From the NCBI RefSeq assembly GCF_048544455.1, contig NC_133537.1, positions 312,872,238-312,936,237 on the forward strand: 64,000 nt of DNA, given 5' to 3'. Source of the stretch: Silene latifolia. Its lineage: Eukaryota > Streptophyta > Magnoliopsida > Caryophyllales > Caryophyllaceae. Positions 23,022 to 35,233 of this stretch are shown piece after piece. A model generated the notes under the pieces. It was not told where the DNA came from, ran no database searches, and saw only the letters and a program-made list of their open reading frames with translations. Made by a program: the position numbers and the translations under genes. The stretch's first letter is position 1. Every line of letters starts with the position of its first letter.

Positions 23022-24590
23022 TTAGGCAATTTGTCCAAGTTGAACCTCAAGGTTGTCAACCTTGGCATCATTAACACTCTTGTCGAAATCAATCTTGTCA
23101 AACCTCTTGTTTGTTTTAACTTGTTCTTGCAAAATGTTCTTAAGCAAGTCTTGAACACTTGGTTCCTTTTGAGAATTGGTGTTGTTACCTTGGTTGCCAA
23201 ATTGAAATGATTGACCTTGGCTTTGGTTTCGACCTTGGTTGTTGGAATTGCCATTCCTATTTCCTTGAAAATTGGAAGCTTGGCCTTGTCGGAAATTTTG
23301 GTCTCTTGGAGGATTTGAATTTTGGTCCCTCAAGTGATTGAATTGGCCATTAACAAAGCTTTTGGAAGTGTCACCACCCCAACCAAGACGAGAGTTGTAT
23401 CTACTCCCAACATTGTAGGTGTTACCATTAGGGTCATAATTATAATATCCTCTCCCGGAAGGATTCCTAGCATTGTAATTCCCATAACCCATTGCACTCA
23501 CATTTTCCACCCCAATTCCTTCTTCTAACATAATGGGGTAAGCTTCCTCCAAATGAGGACCTTGGCAATAGTTGCATTCCACTCAATTTCTTTGACTTCC
23601 TTCCTTGTTTGGAGTGTTTCCCATCATGTTTTTCACTAGGTGAGTTAGGTCATTCACACTTTGCTCAAGATTTTGAGTAGAAGAGGAGGAGGTTCCCATT
23701 GAAGATGCATTTCTTGATCCCCTTTGACTTCTACCATAATTTCTTGTGGTTGAGGCAAGTCTCTCAATGATCTCATTCGCATCCGCTATGGAATAATTAT
23801 CCAAACCTCCCTCGGTGGCGGAATTGGCCATCCTTTGATCTTCTTGGCCTAAACCCTCATAAAAGTTAACAAGAAGATCATCCCCACTCATCCCATGGTA
23901 TGGGAATTGAGCCACTAACCTCTTAAATCTTTCCCAATATTCGTACATGGTTTCCCCATGGTCTTGCTCTATGGTGGTGATTGCCTTTTTTGCACGGTTG
24001 TGGCGCGAGTCGGGATAGAATTTCTCATGGAAGGCCGCTTTCATCTCTTTCCAAGTACTTATGGACCCCGGAGTTAGATAGAAAAGTCAATCCTTAGCCG
24101 CATCCATCAAGGAAAACGGAAATGCACGAAGCTTGAATTGGTCCTCCGTCACTCCGTTTGGGATGGCTTCTTCACACATCATGTGAAACTCCGATAAGTG
24201 CCGGTTAGGATCATTTCCCGCTTGCCCGTGAAATTTGGGTAAGTTGTGAATGAAGAAACCCTTAAGTTCAAAGTTGGCATTTGCTCCCAAAGGAGGGTAT
24301 GTGATGCATAATGGTTGTTCATCGTAGTTTCTTGCCCTTATCTCACGAATGGTTCTAGTATCGTTTGTCATTCTAGGGTATTCTACTTCAATGGGGTTTA
24401 CCGAAAGTGGTTCTTCTTCAACTTGGGTTTCCCTAGGTTGTCTTTGATACCACGGGTTTGTAAACAACCAAGAGTATACTCCGAATGAGTCCTCTTCAAT
24501 GGGAGTTGATTCACCACTTTGTTGAGAACTAAACATAAACCTTGACACTACACCAAACAAATTAGAACTTCCACTTACCTCTAACAACAA
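23022..24590 (-). pseudogene. Element A gag, three in-frame blocks separated by stops
   Basis: Capsid-type sequence typical of Athila gag is present: TIREIRARNYDEQPLCITYP, FIHNLPKFHGQAGNDPNRHL and FKLRAFPFSLMDAAKD. A TGA at 24087-24089 interrupts a position normally Trp. The frame continues with LFYLTPGSISTWKEM and FHEKFYPDSRHNRAKKAITT to a second TGA at 23583-23585. Then comes the nucleocapsid-like part (ECNYCQGPHLEEAYP and an Asn/Gly/Gln-rich tail), ending at the stop at 23022. All three blocks share one frame, so decay here is by nonsense substitutions. Confidence 0.9.
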
Positions 24591-24651
24591 AGAGAAGATA
24601 AAAACAACTAAACATGTATTTCACAACTCAAACTTTTAGCTATGTTGCCCT

Positions 24652-24669
24652 TCCCCAGCAACGGCGCCA
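24652..24669 (-). promoter_or_regulatory. Primer-binding site of element A, tRNA-Asp type
   Basis: The minus strand reads TGGCGCCGTTGCTGGGGA, matching the 3' end of plant tRNA-Asp with one mismatch. It is five bases from the 5' LTR (24675). It fixes the element's orientation as minus. Confidence 0.9.
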
Positions 24670-25699
24670 AAATTTGGTAGAGAATAAAGACTAGGTCGTT
24701 AAATGCTAGAATTAAGCTACCAAATTAGATATTTATAAACCAAACTTGACTCTACACTATGCACTAAGAATAGTAGTAAAGGGAAGTAAGGGTCGAACCC
24801 AAGAGAAGGGATTAAGACTAAAAGCTTGTATTAGACTAATGACAATGAACAAAACACAAGACTATGCACAAACTATGGATATTAACAATGGACAACAATT
24901 GAGACACATACGAGGAGAATTGGCATGGAGAAAACAAGTGACAAAATGATAGAGATGTGATTTTTCCTAAGAAACAAGGTAACAAACACTTGGTATGCAA
25001 ACAACAATAATATGAGAGGAAACTTGGTATAATCCTACAAGCTTCACCTTTTCTCAAAGTATGACTCTTTTCTCTCTAAATTCATTTACCCAACAACAAT
25101 CCTCAAGCAATTGATCACCACTATCTAAGCCAACAATGATAATCTTACTTAAACTACAATTTCCAACACTAAGCCATGTAAGAATTGTAGCCAAGAACAT
25201 GAAGAGCACAACCAAGAGGAAAGTAAATGTGATATCAAAAGAGCATGTCTAAGCCAACAAACCCAATGATATAAAAAATTTCTACTCACAAAGATCGATA
25301 ATTTAAGCCAAGTTAACAACAATATGAGATGCTTCAACAAGATATCACAAAAGTAAGAAACTTTGCAACAATCAAGCAATAGATGAATATTAAAGAGGCA
25401 AGGGTAATTACTTCTTACAACAAAACATTCATCATGACATTCAAACTTAGAAATTGAAATAAATGAAAGATTAGAGAATAGAGAGTCAATACAATGATAA
25501 AGTTGAAGACTTGAAATGGATTACACCAAGTAGAGAAGGATTTAGCCTTCCATAGTCTTCATAAACCCAAAATACAAAGAAAGATTACAACATGTATGAA
25601 AAAGTCTTCTAAAATGCTACAAGATTCAAACCCTAAATGATGAGATTAGATGAGATGATATGATGTTCTAATATCATTTCAGGTCTTTTCACTCTTGGG

Positions 25700-25708
25700 T
25701 ATATATAG
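25700..25708 (-). promoter_or_regulatory. LTR TATA box of element A
   Basis: CTATATATA on the minus strand, about 475 bp into the 5' LTR. The motif cluster at 25781-25867 lies about 75 bp upstream of it, in promoter-proximal U3. Confidence 0.65.
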
Positions 25709-25780
25709 GGCGTCACAAAACCTAAAAAGATTTCCACTTAAGAAGCCCAAAAGAGGATTAGAAAGCCCCGTAAAACAGAA

Positions 25781-25867
25781 ATGCGCAGGCTACGCCAAAA
25801 GTCTTCTTGCCTGCGCAATCGGGCGCAAATGCACCCCTCGTTTGCGCAGCCTGCGCCTGGGCTCGCA
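25781..25867. repeat. TGCGCA-type motif cluster, 5' LTR of element A
   Basis: Second LTR copy of the module: ATGCGCAGGCTACGCC, CCTGCGCAATCGGGCGCA, TTTGCGCAGCCTGCGCC, then GGGCTCGCA. It is shared with the left LTR, so it was present when the element inserted. Confidence 0.85.
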
Positions 25868-26448
25868 ATTTGGACTTCTAATTTCCAAGATACTTGACCT
25901 CTTCAATTGTTCTCAATTCTTCTAATCTTCACTCCTCACTTCTCCCAGCTGGATATTAGGCCACATGTGAGCCGCTTGTGCCTTGTCTTGACCGTTGAAA
26001 GGTTCTCCTTGACCCTCGTGTTCCGTGCATCAAAGTCAATTGTAAAACCGAGGTAAAATGGACAAGTTGCCACATCATAACCGATTATCAAATACTAGGA
26101 TAAGCACACTTAAAGACCCATATTAAAAGACACGAGGGTGATAAAATCACCCTCTTAGACCGACACAAAACACTACTATCAACTAGTAAATGTATGTTTG
26201 TTTTAATTTCATATTCGATTTAGTTAACTTAATGCGTATATGAAAAATTTTAATCTCGAGTGTGTTATATTGTTATGGGACAATATCTTATGGAGTGAAT
26301 GAGATGGGATAAACCCAGAGATTTACAGCGAGTAAAGTCCGAGACGAGCTCCAAAAAAGATAAAACAACAATACAACAAAGATCATAACCACCAAAACAG
26401 AGAAATACAACAAAGATAAAACATGGTGACCTTAGTAAAAACAATCAA

Positions 26449-26940
26449 CTACCAAGACGAAGAGTCGTTCGTTGCACTATCCATTTCTCCTTCCACGTAC
26501 AATTTCAACCCTTTCCGGTTATTCAACCATTTTTCTAAGGTGTAAGGTCGATTTTCTTTCCATGCTTTGCACCACAACCCAACCCTCAAACATACTTTAT
26601 CTGTTATACACGTCCAATTGGGTGACTTGTTCTCGAAGAAAACTTCATTTCTCAATTCCCAAATAAGAGTAACTATAGCAATGAAATATACTTCCCAAAG
26701 TCGTCTTTCAAACCCAACAAAATGAGAGTCATACCACATCAGAAAGGCATCATCAACCTCCAAAGGACAAATCCATGTCTTATCCCAAGCATCACTAATA
26801 CTCGTCCATAGCTGCAAAAAAAATTCACAATGCAAAAATAAATGACTTCGAGTTTCCAACTCTTCACGGCAAAAAATACATCTTATCTCCTCCCAAGACA
26901 TCTCTTTCCACTTCAATATCATATCCTTTGTATTCACCAT
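26449..26940 (-). pseudogene. LINE fragment: C-terminal zf-RVT (zinc-binding) region
   Basis: A 163-codon minus-strand ORF contains CIFCREELETRSHLFLHCEF, the CxxC...HxxxxC zinc-binding module at the end of plant LINE ORF2 proteins. It is followed by LWELRNEVFFENK-like sequence. No reverse-transcriptase core precedes it, and I could not find a poly(A) tail or target duplication, so this is a truncated, isolated remnant. Confidence 0.75.
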
Positions 26941-27309
26941 TTTTCACATATTTATACCTTTGGTGGTGCAAGTCCTTTCAAAATTTGGTTGGATCAATGT
27001 TTCTGATCTAAATCATTGTATTTTAATTTATAGAAGGCGTCGACAAAAATTTTAAACCTGTAACATCCTATTTTATCAAAAGACCAAATATGGCATTCAT
27101 ATTTTTCCTTTTCATTTTCTTCCGATTTTTGTAATAAATCATTTTAAATCATTACTCTTTCTCCACTTCTGTAACAATTGATTGGTAGTTCGTTCCAAAA
27201 AAAAAAAAATCTAAACCAAAAAGAAAAAATGGAACAAAAAGGGTGTAGAGAAAATCTGAATGAGACCGTGCGTGGGTGCATTTTGCTCTACCACAAATAA
27301 TCGTATATA

Positions 27310-27528
27310 CTCCCTCCTATTCAATATAAACTTGCCTATTTCTTTTTCCGTCTATTCACAATAACTTTCCTATATTTACTTTTTTAGTAAGTGTTTGTAT
27401 GGTCCAAATTTAATTGTATGGTGGGTAGTGTATTTGTGTGGTCCAAATTTATTTATATGGTAGGGGAGTGTGTTTCCTTAATTTTTGTGTCAAAATGAAA
27501 TGAGAAGTTTATTGTAAATAGGAGGGAG
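27310..27528. mobile_element. Stowaway-like MITE, 219 bp
   Basis: Inverted termini CTCCCTCCTATTCAATATAA and GTAAATAGGAGGGAG are flanked by TA on both sides (27308-27309, 27529-27530), as in Tc1/mariner Stowaway elements. There is no coding capacity. Confidence 0.9.
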
Positions 27529-27530
27529 TA

Positions 27531-30500
27531 CAATCTTATCTACAAAGTCAATTGAACAAAAAAAATATTGACTAGGTAGGAAGTCAAAGTAAATATTGTA
27601 ATATTCTTTTGTAAACCTTAAAAAGATAACTTGCTTTTTTCTTTAATAAGATAAGTTTAAATATGATTAAAAGACTTTCTGAGGGATTCATAGATGTAGA
27701 AGACTGGAAGGCAACAATCCTAAATCGGATTATGTGCTCAATTTATGCTAGATTCTCTAATTTAGTACGTTAACGTATGACTTGGGGGCAAGTCTCTTGT
27801 AAAAGATTTACAATACTGTAAAACATTGTAAAACTATTACTAATAAAATACTTAGATGTCCTTATTAGCATATTAGAGCATCTCCAATGGTTAAACAAAA
27901 GGACTTGCTTGCAAATAAAAAAGTTTTCAAGCTACTTGCTTAACCATTGGAAAGACTTTTACATGTATCTTAGCTTAAATTGATTTAGTAGCAAATCAAG
28001 TAGTAGCTCAAATGGGCTCTACAAGAAAAATCTATTCAATTAAAACAACACTTAAATATTTTTAATTTTCATTTTCTAGGTAAAATAAGTAAATGTATTA
28101 ATTAAAAGAGTGTTGTGGAAGGTAGTTGACATATAGTGCATTTAAGCCACAACACTAAGAAGAGCTTTATTTGTAGTAGTTTGTAGGCTTAAAAATATTC
28201 TAAAGAAAATCTTACATTACAGCGAAGGTAAATTTAGAAGAAAGAACTACTTACTATGTGGATCTTTCTTATAGCGAGTTAGTAAAGGCCAAAGGGTGTA
28301 ATTAACATACGTATAGTAATTATTGTCGATTTTACAAGTGGTCATTATGTGCAACCGATATACAGTATACAAGAATTATGGCATATTTAATGGTATTAAA
28401 ATGAGTACAATAAAGTAATATATTCATGCAGATAAGATGTAGACGTGATACACTGGTACACTCACAGGTCACTTATGATCCAATAATAATATAATTGTTC
28501 TAAAATCAAAAGTCATCGTTACCACTTACCACGTTAGTTAGTGTGAACATGTTTTTTGTTTTTTGTCTCAACTGTGGATGATACAATGGTAGCTTGGTAG
28601 GAACTTCACGACTTGAATTGTAGATTTGTAGTAGCCAATCACAACAAAGACCTAAATAAATAATTGAAAATTAGTATAAAACTCTATGCACCGTATATAT
28701 AATATTTTGTTTTTTTAGTGCATTATTTATAAATTTTAAATTAACCCCGTGAACATATTTTTTAGCCTAACTTCTTATCATAAAATGTCATTGAATTTTT
28801 ATCGTAAAATTCTTTAAAGAACAAAAAAAAAAAATTCTGTATCATAAATTGACTGGAGAATGTAATATATTAAATCTTACAAATATGTACATTTAAAAAA
28901 TTATACCCATTTTTAACTCATCATACCTATAGTATATATGCTAAAAATACTAAGCCTAATTTAGAAAATATTTTTTAGGCGGGAAAATAAGAGTTTCACT
29001 TATTCATTTAGTAAATATATGAGATATGAGATGAGATTATTATCCTTAAAATTTAATTACGGTTTTTTTAACCTATGCCCACTAGACATAGGATAAGAAA
29101 CCAAAATAGGACTATATTATTTACTCTTATCAATAATTGAACCTACAACCTACTTTTTTAATTAAAACTTAAAAAGGCATTTGATATATTAATAGTGATA
29201 TATTGATATGTATTACGCTTAATGAGTCGGTTTTTTTAAGATGTTCATATCCGTCGTAAGTGCTACTTGAGATGGGTCATATAATATAATAAGAAAAAAA
29301 AAATTGTCTTAAATGTTAAAACCGCTTGAAATATTGACGCGGTATTTGCATTATTACTCCAAGAAGTTAAGTATTGCTCCTTAAATACACACGCGTTAAA
29401 ACGACCAACTAGAGTGTAGGCGGATATTAGAAATATGAATACTCCGTAGTAATTCATTTATTCACGAGGAGACAGAAGCCTGACACGTCGTTGTGAGTTT
29501 TGTCTATGAAATGTGAATGATATGAAATAGTCACGTGGGTGGTTTGAAATAATAATTGTACCATATATCCATAGAAAACGACTCTCGCCAAAGTTAACCA
29601 AAGACTTGCAAGTCGTTCTAAACAAATTAATTAGTTTTTGTTGACTAATACACAAATACTTGGCCTACAATAGTTAGCCTCGTGCTAATAAAGACTTTGA
29701 TATTTTTAAGTCTTTGTATATTGATATATACTCGTAAGTTTGTTATTTCGTGCCCACTAGTCAATTATCCATTCAATTTATGGAATTTTAAAATTAGTAT
29801 ATTATTCATTTTTGTATTTGTCTTTTTCATTCTAAAATGTGTAATATAAGACTTTTAAAAGACCCTCTCTATAAAAAAAATTGTCTAAAAATTATTCTTA
29901 TAAGACGATTTTAAAATATAATTATTGTAAAACTACATTTTATTTATTTAAATAGTCACATAGAGACCTTGTAGCACTGATTAATAGTTAAGTAAAATAA
30001 CTGGTTTTATAATAAAACTTGTGTAAAACGGTTTTACCTAAATATTTGTAATTGAATTATACAGTTTTTTTTTAATTACGAAAAATAATTTATCTAGAAA
30101 GACTCTTAATATGTGAGATATTGAAATAGCATGTACTTGGTTCACTAAACCTAAACTAAACTAAAATTAAGTTTACAAGATGATGATCTAGTTTTAAATA
30201 TGTTACTGATCTCAGTAATCAAATATTGTATAAATAAATTATTTTTTTTGTTGTCCACATTTCTCAATTATCTACCTAAATGATCAAATTCCACAAAAAT
30301 ATACCCCATAATTACTTATAAAACCTAAATTTGCCTTATACATACACTTAATCTGGTAAAGTTAAAAAGTTCCAAAATATACACCATATATCTAGGATAA
30401 ACAAGTCTCACTTCCTATTCCTCTGAAAATTTTAGACAAAATAATTGGTCTGAAATGCGATTTTGCGATCTAGAATAGAATCCATCACAATTCACACTCT

Positions 30501-31009
30501 AAGATGATTATTGGCAATTAACATGTGGCGACTAATGTGGAGACTAAATATGTGGTGAATCGTACCAAAAATGGCATGAATTAGTTTCGGCATATGAACT
30601 GATAAGGTTTGGTCCCCTCGATCCCTCGTGGAGGGTGGTGACCCGTCTTGTTTCATTAAGCCTTGTGTATCACGTTCCCAAAACGACAAACTACATTAAA
30701 GGACCATTCACTTATCGCATTCATTGATTCTCAAGTATTGCAAATTATTGGATGTGAAGCAAGTGGGGAAAACGATTTTTAAGTTTCATCAAAAGTAAAA
30801 TTACCCCATTTTTCAAATTTTCACAAAAAATTTAATTAAAAATATTTTATATTAATATTAAACAATTGATTAAATACTAAAAATTATTAATTGCAACTTT
30901 ACGAATTTCTACATAATTTACTAATCATTGAAGATCACTTTTACATACATATTTAGTAAATTATTTATAATTTATATAGTATACATACATATATAATAAA
31001 TTGCCTATA
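27531..31009. other. AT-rich intergenic DNA without recognisable genes
   Basis: About 3.5 kb of AT-rich sequence with only short spurious ORFs. A single MITE-like end TTAGAGCATCTCCAATGG occurs near 27872, but no matching second end was found. Confidence 0.6.
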
Positions 31010-31014
31010 TACTA

Positions 31015-31327
31015 CCCCCTCCAATTCTATGTATTTTTCCCTTGTTTGTGGGCACGGGAATTAAGGAGAAGAATAAAATAAGAGTAAAAAGTTGGGTGGG
31101 GTTTGGTAGTAGGAGAGAGGGATGAATAATTATGAGTTAAATAAGAAATGGTGGGGCCAAAACATTAAGGAAAGTAATAAAATATGAGTAAAAGAGTTGG
31201 GTGGGGTTTGGTGATAAGAGAGAGAAATGAATAAAATAAGAGTAAAAGTTTCCAAAATAAGAAAGGGGAAGAAAACCTGAATAATCCGTTTTAGGAAATA
31301 AGGAAGAATATATAGAGTAGGAGGGAG
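31015..31327. mobile_element. Second Stowaway-like MITE, about 313 bp
   Basis: The left end CCCCCTCCAATTCTATGTAT and the right end ATATATAGAGTAGGAGGGAG are imperfect inverted repeats flanked by TA (31013-31014, 31328-31329). The interior has two GGGTGGGGTTTGGTRRTARG-type direct repeats near 31093 and 31199. The termini are less clean than those of the first Stowaway element. Confidence 0.75.
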
Positions 31328-31536
31328 TATAAAATTAAAAAAAAAAAATTCTCATTATTTAATATAAATATAAAATATAAATATAAAAGTTCTAGAATTA
31401 TAAACAAAATATTTTATATTTGATAAATTGTATTAAAAGTGATTTTAATATAAGAATGTGGTGAAAAATAAGAAAATGGTGTTGAATTTCACTTTTGATG
31501 AAATCTAAGGGGCTTGATTTCTCCAAATGAAACTTA

Positions 31537-31852
31537 GAGCATCCGCAAAGGTGAGGCTCCCCATATCTTCTATTTCCTTTTCTTATTCGTCCACCTCATT
31601 TTCCACTAACTTTTCCACTTACCCTCCCCATTTCATAATTACATTTATGCAACAATGGGGTTCCCCAATTCACACACAAAAATTTGGGAACTTCCCCAAA
31701 AGTAACACAAATTGCCTTACTTTTTTTTTTTGGGAGCTCCTCTAAAAACAGTGGAACCCCAAATGTTGGGGAGCTTTGTGCAACAATGAGGAGCCCCATA
31801 TGAGGAGAGAGAGGACATATGGGGAGGCACCTCCCCACCTTTGCGGATGCTC
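31537..31852. mobile_element. Tourist-like (PIF/Harbinger) MITE, 316 bp
   Basis: The termini GAGCATCCGCAAAGGTG and CACCTTTGCGGATGCTC are perfect 17-bp inverted repeats, flanked by TTA duplications (31534-31536, 31853-31855). A 3-bp TTA target fits PIF/Harbinger. The interior is GGGGA/TCCCC-rich and strongly self-complementary. Confidence 0.92.
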
Positions 31853-31957
31853 TTATGGGGCCTAATTTCATAGTTGAACAGAGTTAAAAGGCTTAATTAT
31901 CACTTTCGCGAATATCAATATAAATTGTACGGAGTACTCAGATATACTTCATAGACC

Positions 31958-32480
31958 TGTCAAACGGGTCGGGCGGGTCGGATCCCGGGTCGGGTCAGAA
32001 TACGGGTCGGGTCGAATACGGGTCAGGTCGAATACGAGTCGGGTTATACGGGTCACAGGTCAAGAAATAATCTCTAACGTCTTTTTTAAACGATTTTTTT
32101 AATTAAAAAACTATTTTTTTAAAATGTAAATCATATTTAAAATTAATATTTTAATCATATTCAACGTTTACATTAATTATATTGACATAATTATTAAAAT
32201 AAAGTTTTTTTTAATAATTATTTTATTATTAAATATTATAAAAGTTATATAAAATTAACTTTTTAGTTGTTTTTGTAATTTTAAATAATAAAAAAATATT
32301 TTTTTAACTAATTTTTCAAATATAATATATAAATATTAATATTTTAATAAAATTCTTGATTTGCCTTTGACCCAACGGGTCGACCCGTTCGGGTCGGGTC
32401 ATTTCGGGTTCGGGTCAAACGGGTTGCGGGTCGAAAAAAACCGTGTTTGTAACCCTAAAAAAACGGGTCGGGTCGGGTTT
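31958..32480. repeat. GGGTCGGGTC-rich blocks flanking an AT-rich core
   Basis: Left block 31960-32060 and right block 32370-32480 consist of GGGTCGGGTC, ACGGGTC and TTCGGGTC variants in the same orientation, around about 300 bp of AT-rich DNA. A similar degenerate block lies in the VWA-gene intron. No target duplication was found, and the element class is unknown. Confidence 0.6.
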
Positions 32481-34076
32481 GTAACCCTAAAATTGTTGAG
32501 CTTAACAGAATAATTATTAAGCTCAATAACTTTGTAAAATAGATCAATAACTTATAAAATAACTCAACAACTTTGTATAAGAGCTCAATAACTTTAACGC
32601 GATTATACAATGTTATTATACAACTGATTGTAGAATAATATTTGTACATATTCAGTGAGTAAGTTAATAAGTTATCATTAACTCATCTCTACTATTGTAC
32701 CTGATTTTCGCCCAACCTAACTGTGTTTAAAGCGTAGTACACATTTTACGCGTAACCTTTATTTACTGACCTCGACTATTAATTCATCGCATTAATGAAG
32801 GGGGACTATCATTGTACGTGCGTGGGAACAGTGCAGCAAGTTGAGCAATCAATATAATCGTTTTAAGACATCATTGCGTCTTGCTTCAGACAACTAATTT
32901 TGGTCTTAAATAAGATCGACAACATGTTATCATTTGACAATAAAATATTTGTATTTTCTAATAACATATTACCATTATTTTTCCCATTATTTTCAGGGTA
33001 AAAATAATACATCTAGTAATAACATTTTGTTGATTAAATGGTTACATTCTCTTAAAAAATGACAACATTTTGTAAGTCTTATTTCAGACGGGAAAATTGC
33101 CCGTCTGAAATAAGATTTTGCGTTAAGACATATATATCGTCTTAAGGTTAAAACACATCAACTAGTATACCTTTTATATAGATAAGACAAGTGTTTTACT
33201 AATTGCACCGAGTCACCTCCTCTAATTATTCTACATTTAAATTCAAAATTATTGAAAGAGGGTCTCCCAGCCGGTAGGCCGGGTACCTGCCATCCGGCCA
33301 GAAGTTCTTCCTTGCTCCCTCTTTACCTCCTTGATCTTCGTGCGTGATAACTTGCGTGTTTTCACCCCTTATCGACCAAAGTGAACCTACAAGTCAACGA
33401 TAGGAAGTAGAGGCCGACAAAATGGGAGAAATGCATCTAAAACAATAACAAATCTCACGAGACGGGGTCAAATAGGTGAAAGAAAAGGGGAAAAGTAATA
33501 CAAAATCGGAACATCAATAACACATAGTTCCGTCTCTTAAGATACCATAAATATCTTGTATTGTAATTATCTTATGTAATCTTTGTTGTTATTTGACAGA
33601 CTAAATCGCACACCTATTAAAGATAAACCAACTGGTCTAAACTAATGTAGTAGAGGAAGTCGGGATCGTATCCACAGGAAGACAATTGTGTTATATTTTG
33701 CAATTCTAAGTCTATCTGAGTCACAAAATTCGGTGGTTGATTGGTTTTATCTATTAACTAAAATAGCAAGCAAGAGAAATTAAATTAAGGAAAAGGATTA
33801 TAAGAGAAAAGGCTAGGATTTCGGGTCATCACGGTGAACAACGATCAAGGTAAGGTCAACGATCGCCATAAATACGGGCTTGGGATAAAGAAAAGGTCCT
33901 TTCGGTCCGCTATTCGCCCTAGAGTACTAATCTAGCTTTCGCTCTAATTAGGATGGTCTATTGTTTTTAGCAGGTCTAACTTCTTCCAATCTCTCGATCT
34001 AGGTCGAAATTTCTCGGGTCAAATAATCAATTACGTCGACGTAACCAACTAAATGCTATTAGATGCTACAATTAAC

Positions 34077-34215
<139 letters not shown>

Positions 34216-34535
34216 CGTATATATTAATGCCAGACCTAATCACCTAATTAAGACCGTCTTATAACCATTACTTCCCTAATCCTAACAAGGGAAATTTAGC
34301 TACGCATAATTGAAATGAATAACTCAACAATAATAATAAAGTTTGAATTAAACATAATGACGAGATATAAACAACGATCCAGCATAAAACTTGCAACTAA
34401 TAAAGAAGAATAATGAGAGTAAACAATAAGAATTAACAACTTGAAGAACGAGGATTAATTAATTACCGAAATAAGGAAGAAAGATTACAAGTCTCAGATC
34501 CGGAATTCTCGAGTCAAAGAAACGTGCAACGTTTT

Positions 34536-35133
34536 TGATGGGGCATATTCTGCACCGCTGACCAAGTCAACATATTGAGCAAGGTCAAAGATATCCACAG
34601 CAAGTCAACGACTTAGGCAGCCTAGCCGATGCAGCCCATCGGCTGTCGGCTGGGTCTCGGCATGGCAACCTGCCCGGGACACATACCCGCGTACTCATAT
34701 CCAAGACCCCTCGGCGGTGAGTCAACGGGGCCCGCCGGCCTGCCATAGGTCCCTCGGCCGAGGGGTAGATCGATCTTTCCACCGCTAGCCACTTGGCCAC
34801 TTGGCCACTACGTGACAAAAGGTGAAAGTCTATAAATACTCCTCAACCTTCATTGAGGAAAGGATCCGAACTTAACCTAAAAGACACTATTCATCCGGTA
34901 TAATCTTCCTTATCTCTCTACAATATACATTGATCAAGTAACAACTTATCCCTTAAGTTTACTGACTTGAGCGTCGGAGTGAGTACGCTTGGCACAAAGC
35001 CAAGCCCTCAGTTCGTTCATTGTTGCAGGAGAGGCCGAGAGGAACGATTAAGGAAAGAAGGATTCAACCAAAGACGACATTCTACAAGCTACGAGTGGTA
35101 ACGAATATCTGCTCTGGAATTACACCCGGAACA
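34536..35133 (+). repeat. 5' LTR of element B
   Basis: 598 bp. It differs from the 3' LTR at only about 15 positions: four CpG sites appear as CA or TG in the right copy, and there are several 1-3-base gaps. A TATA box TATAAATA lies at 34831. Confidence 0.95.
34831..34838 (+). promoter_or_regulatory. LTR TATA box of element B
   Basis: TATAAATA, conserved in the 3' LTR at 42445. It sits mid-LTR, where U3 promoters of plant gypsy elements lie. Confidence 0.7.
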
Positions 35134-35135
35134 AT

Positions 35136-35153
35136 TGGCGCCGTCTGTGGGGA
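35136..35153 (+). promoter_or_regulatory. Primer-binding site of element B
   Basis: TGGCGCCGTCTGTGGGGA starts two bases after the 5' LTR. This is the PBS typical of Tat/Ogre-type plant gypsy elements and gives a plus orientation. Confidence 0.88.
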
Positions 35154-35233
35154 AATCGCTACTAGAAGCTAGTCACATTCATTCCCAAACAAAAAAAAAA
35201 CAACAACAAAAACCCACCCAAAAAGCTAAGAAG

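Larger units (their letters stand above)
11704..26181 (-). mobile_element. Athila-like Ty3/gypsy LTR retrotransposon (element A), decayed, complete ends
   Basis: Two near-identical LTRs (11704-14986 with a nested insertion, and 24675-26181) begin TGGTAG and end ATCA. They are flanked by the 5-bp duplication ACTAG (11699-11703, 26182-26186). The element reads on the minus strand: PBS next to the right LTR, then gag, PR, RT-RH-IN, ORF3, and a polypurine tract next to the left LTR. The order PR-RT-RH-IN followed by an ATHILA-type third ORF, and the tRNA-Asp PBS, fit the Athila lineage. Every ORF carries at least one stop or frameshift except the PR block. The LTRs differ by only a few percent, so insertion was fairly recent. 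Confidence 0.93.
24675..26181 (-). repeat. 5' LTR of element A, 1507 bp
   Basis: Begins TGGTAGAGAATAAAGAC and ends ACTACTATCA. It aligns along its whole length with the left LTR once the CACTA element is removed. It contains the TATA box (25700-25708) and the TGCGCA cluster (25781-25867) on the U3 side. Confidence 0.95.

Noticed and set aside
27872-27965. Possible MITE with TTAGAGCATCTCCAATGG
   Set aside because: Only one terminus is recognisable; CCATTGG near 27955 does not extend to a full inverted end.
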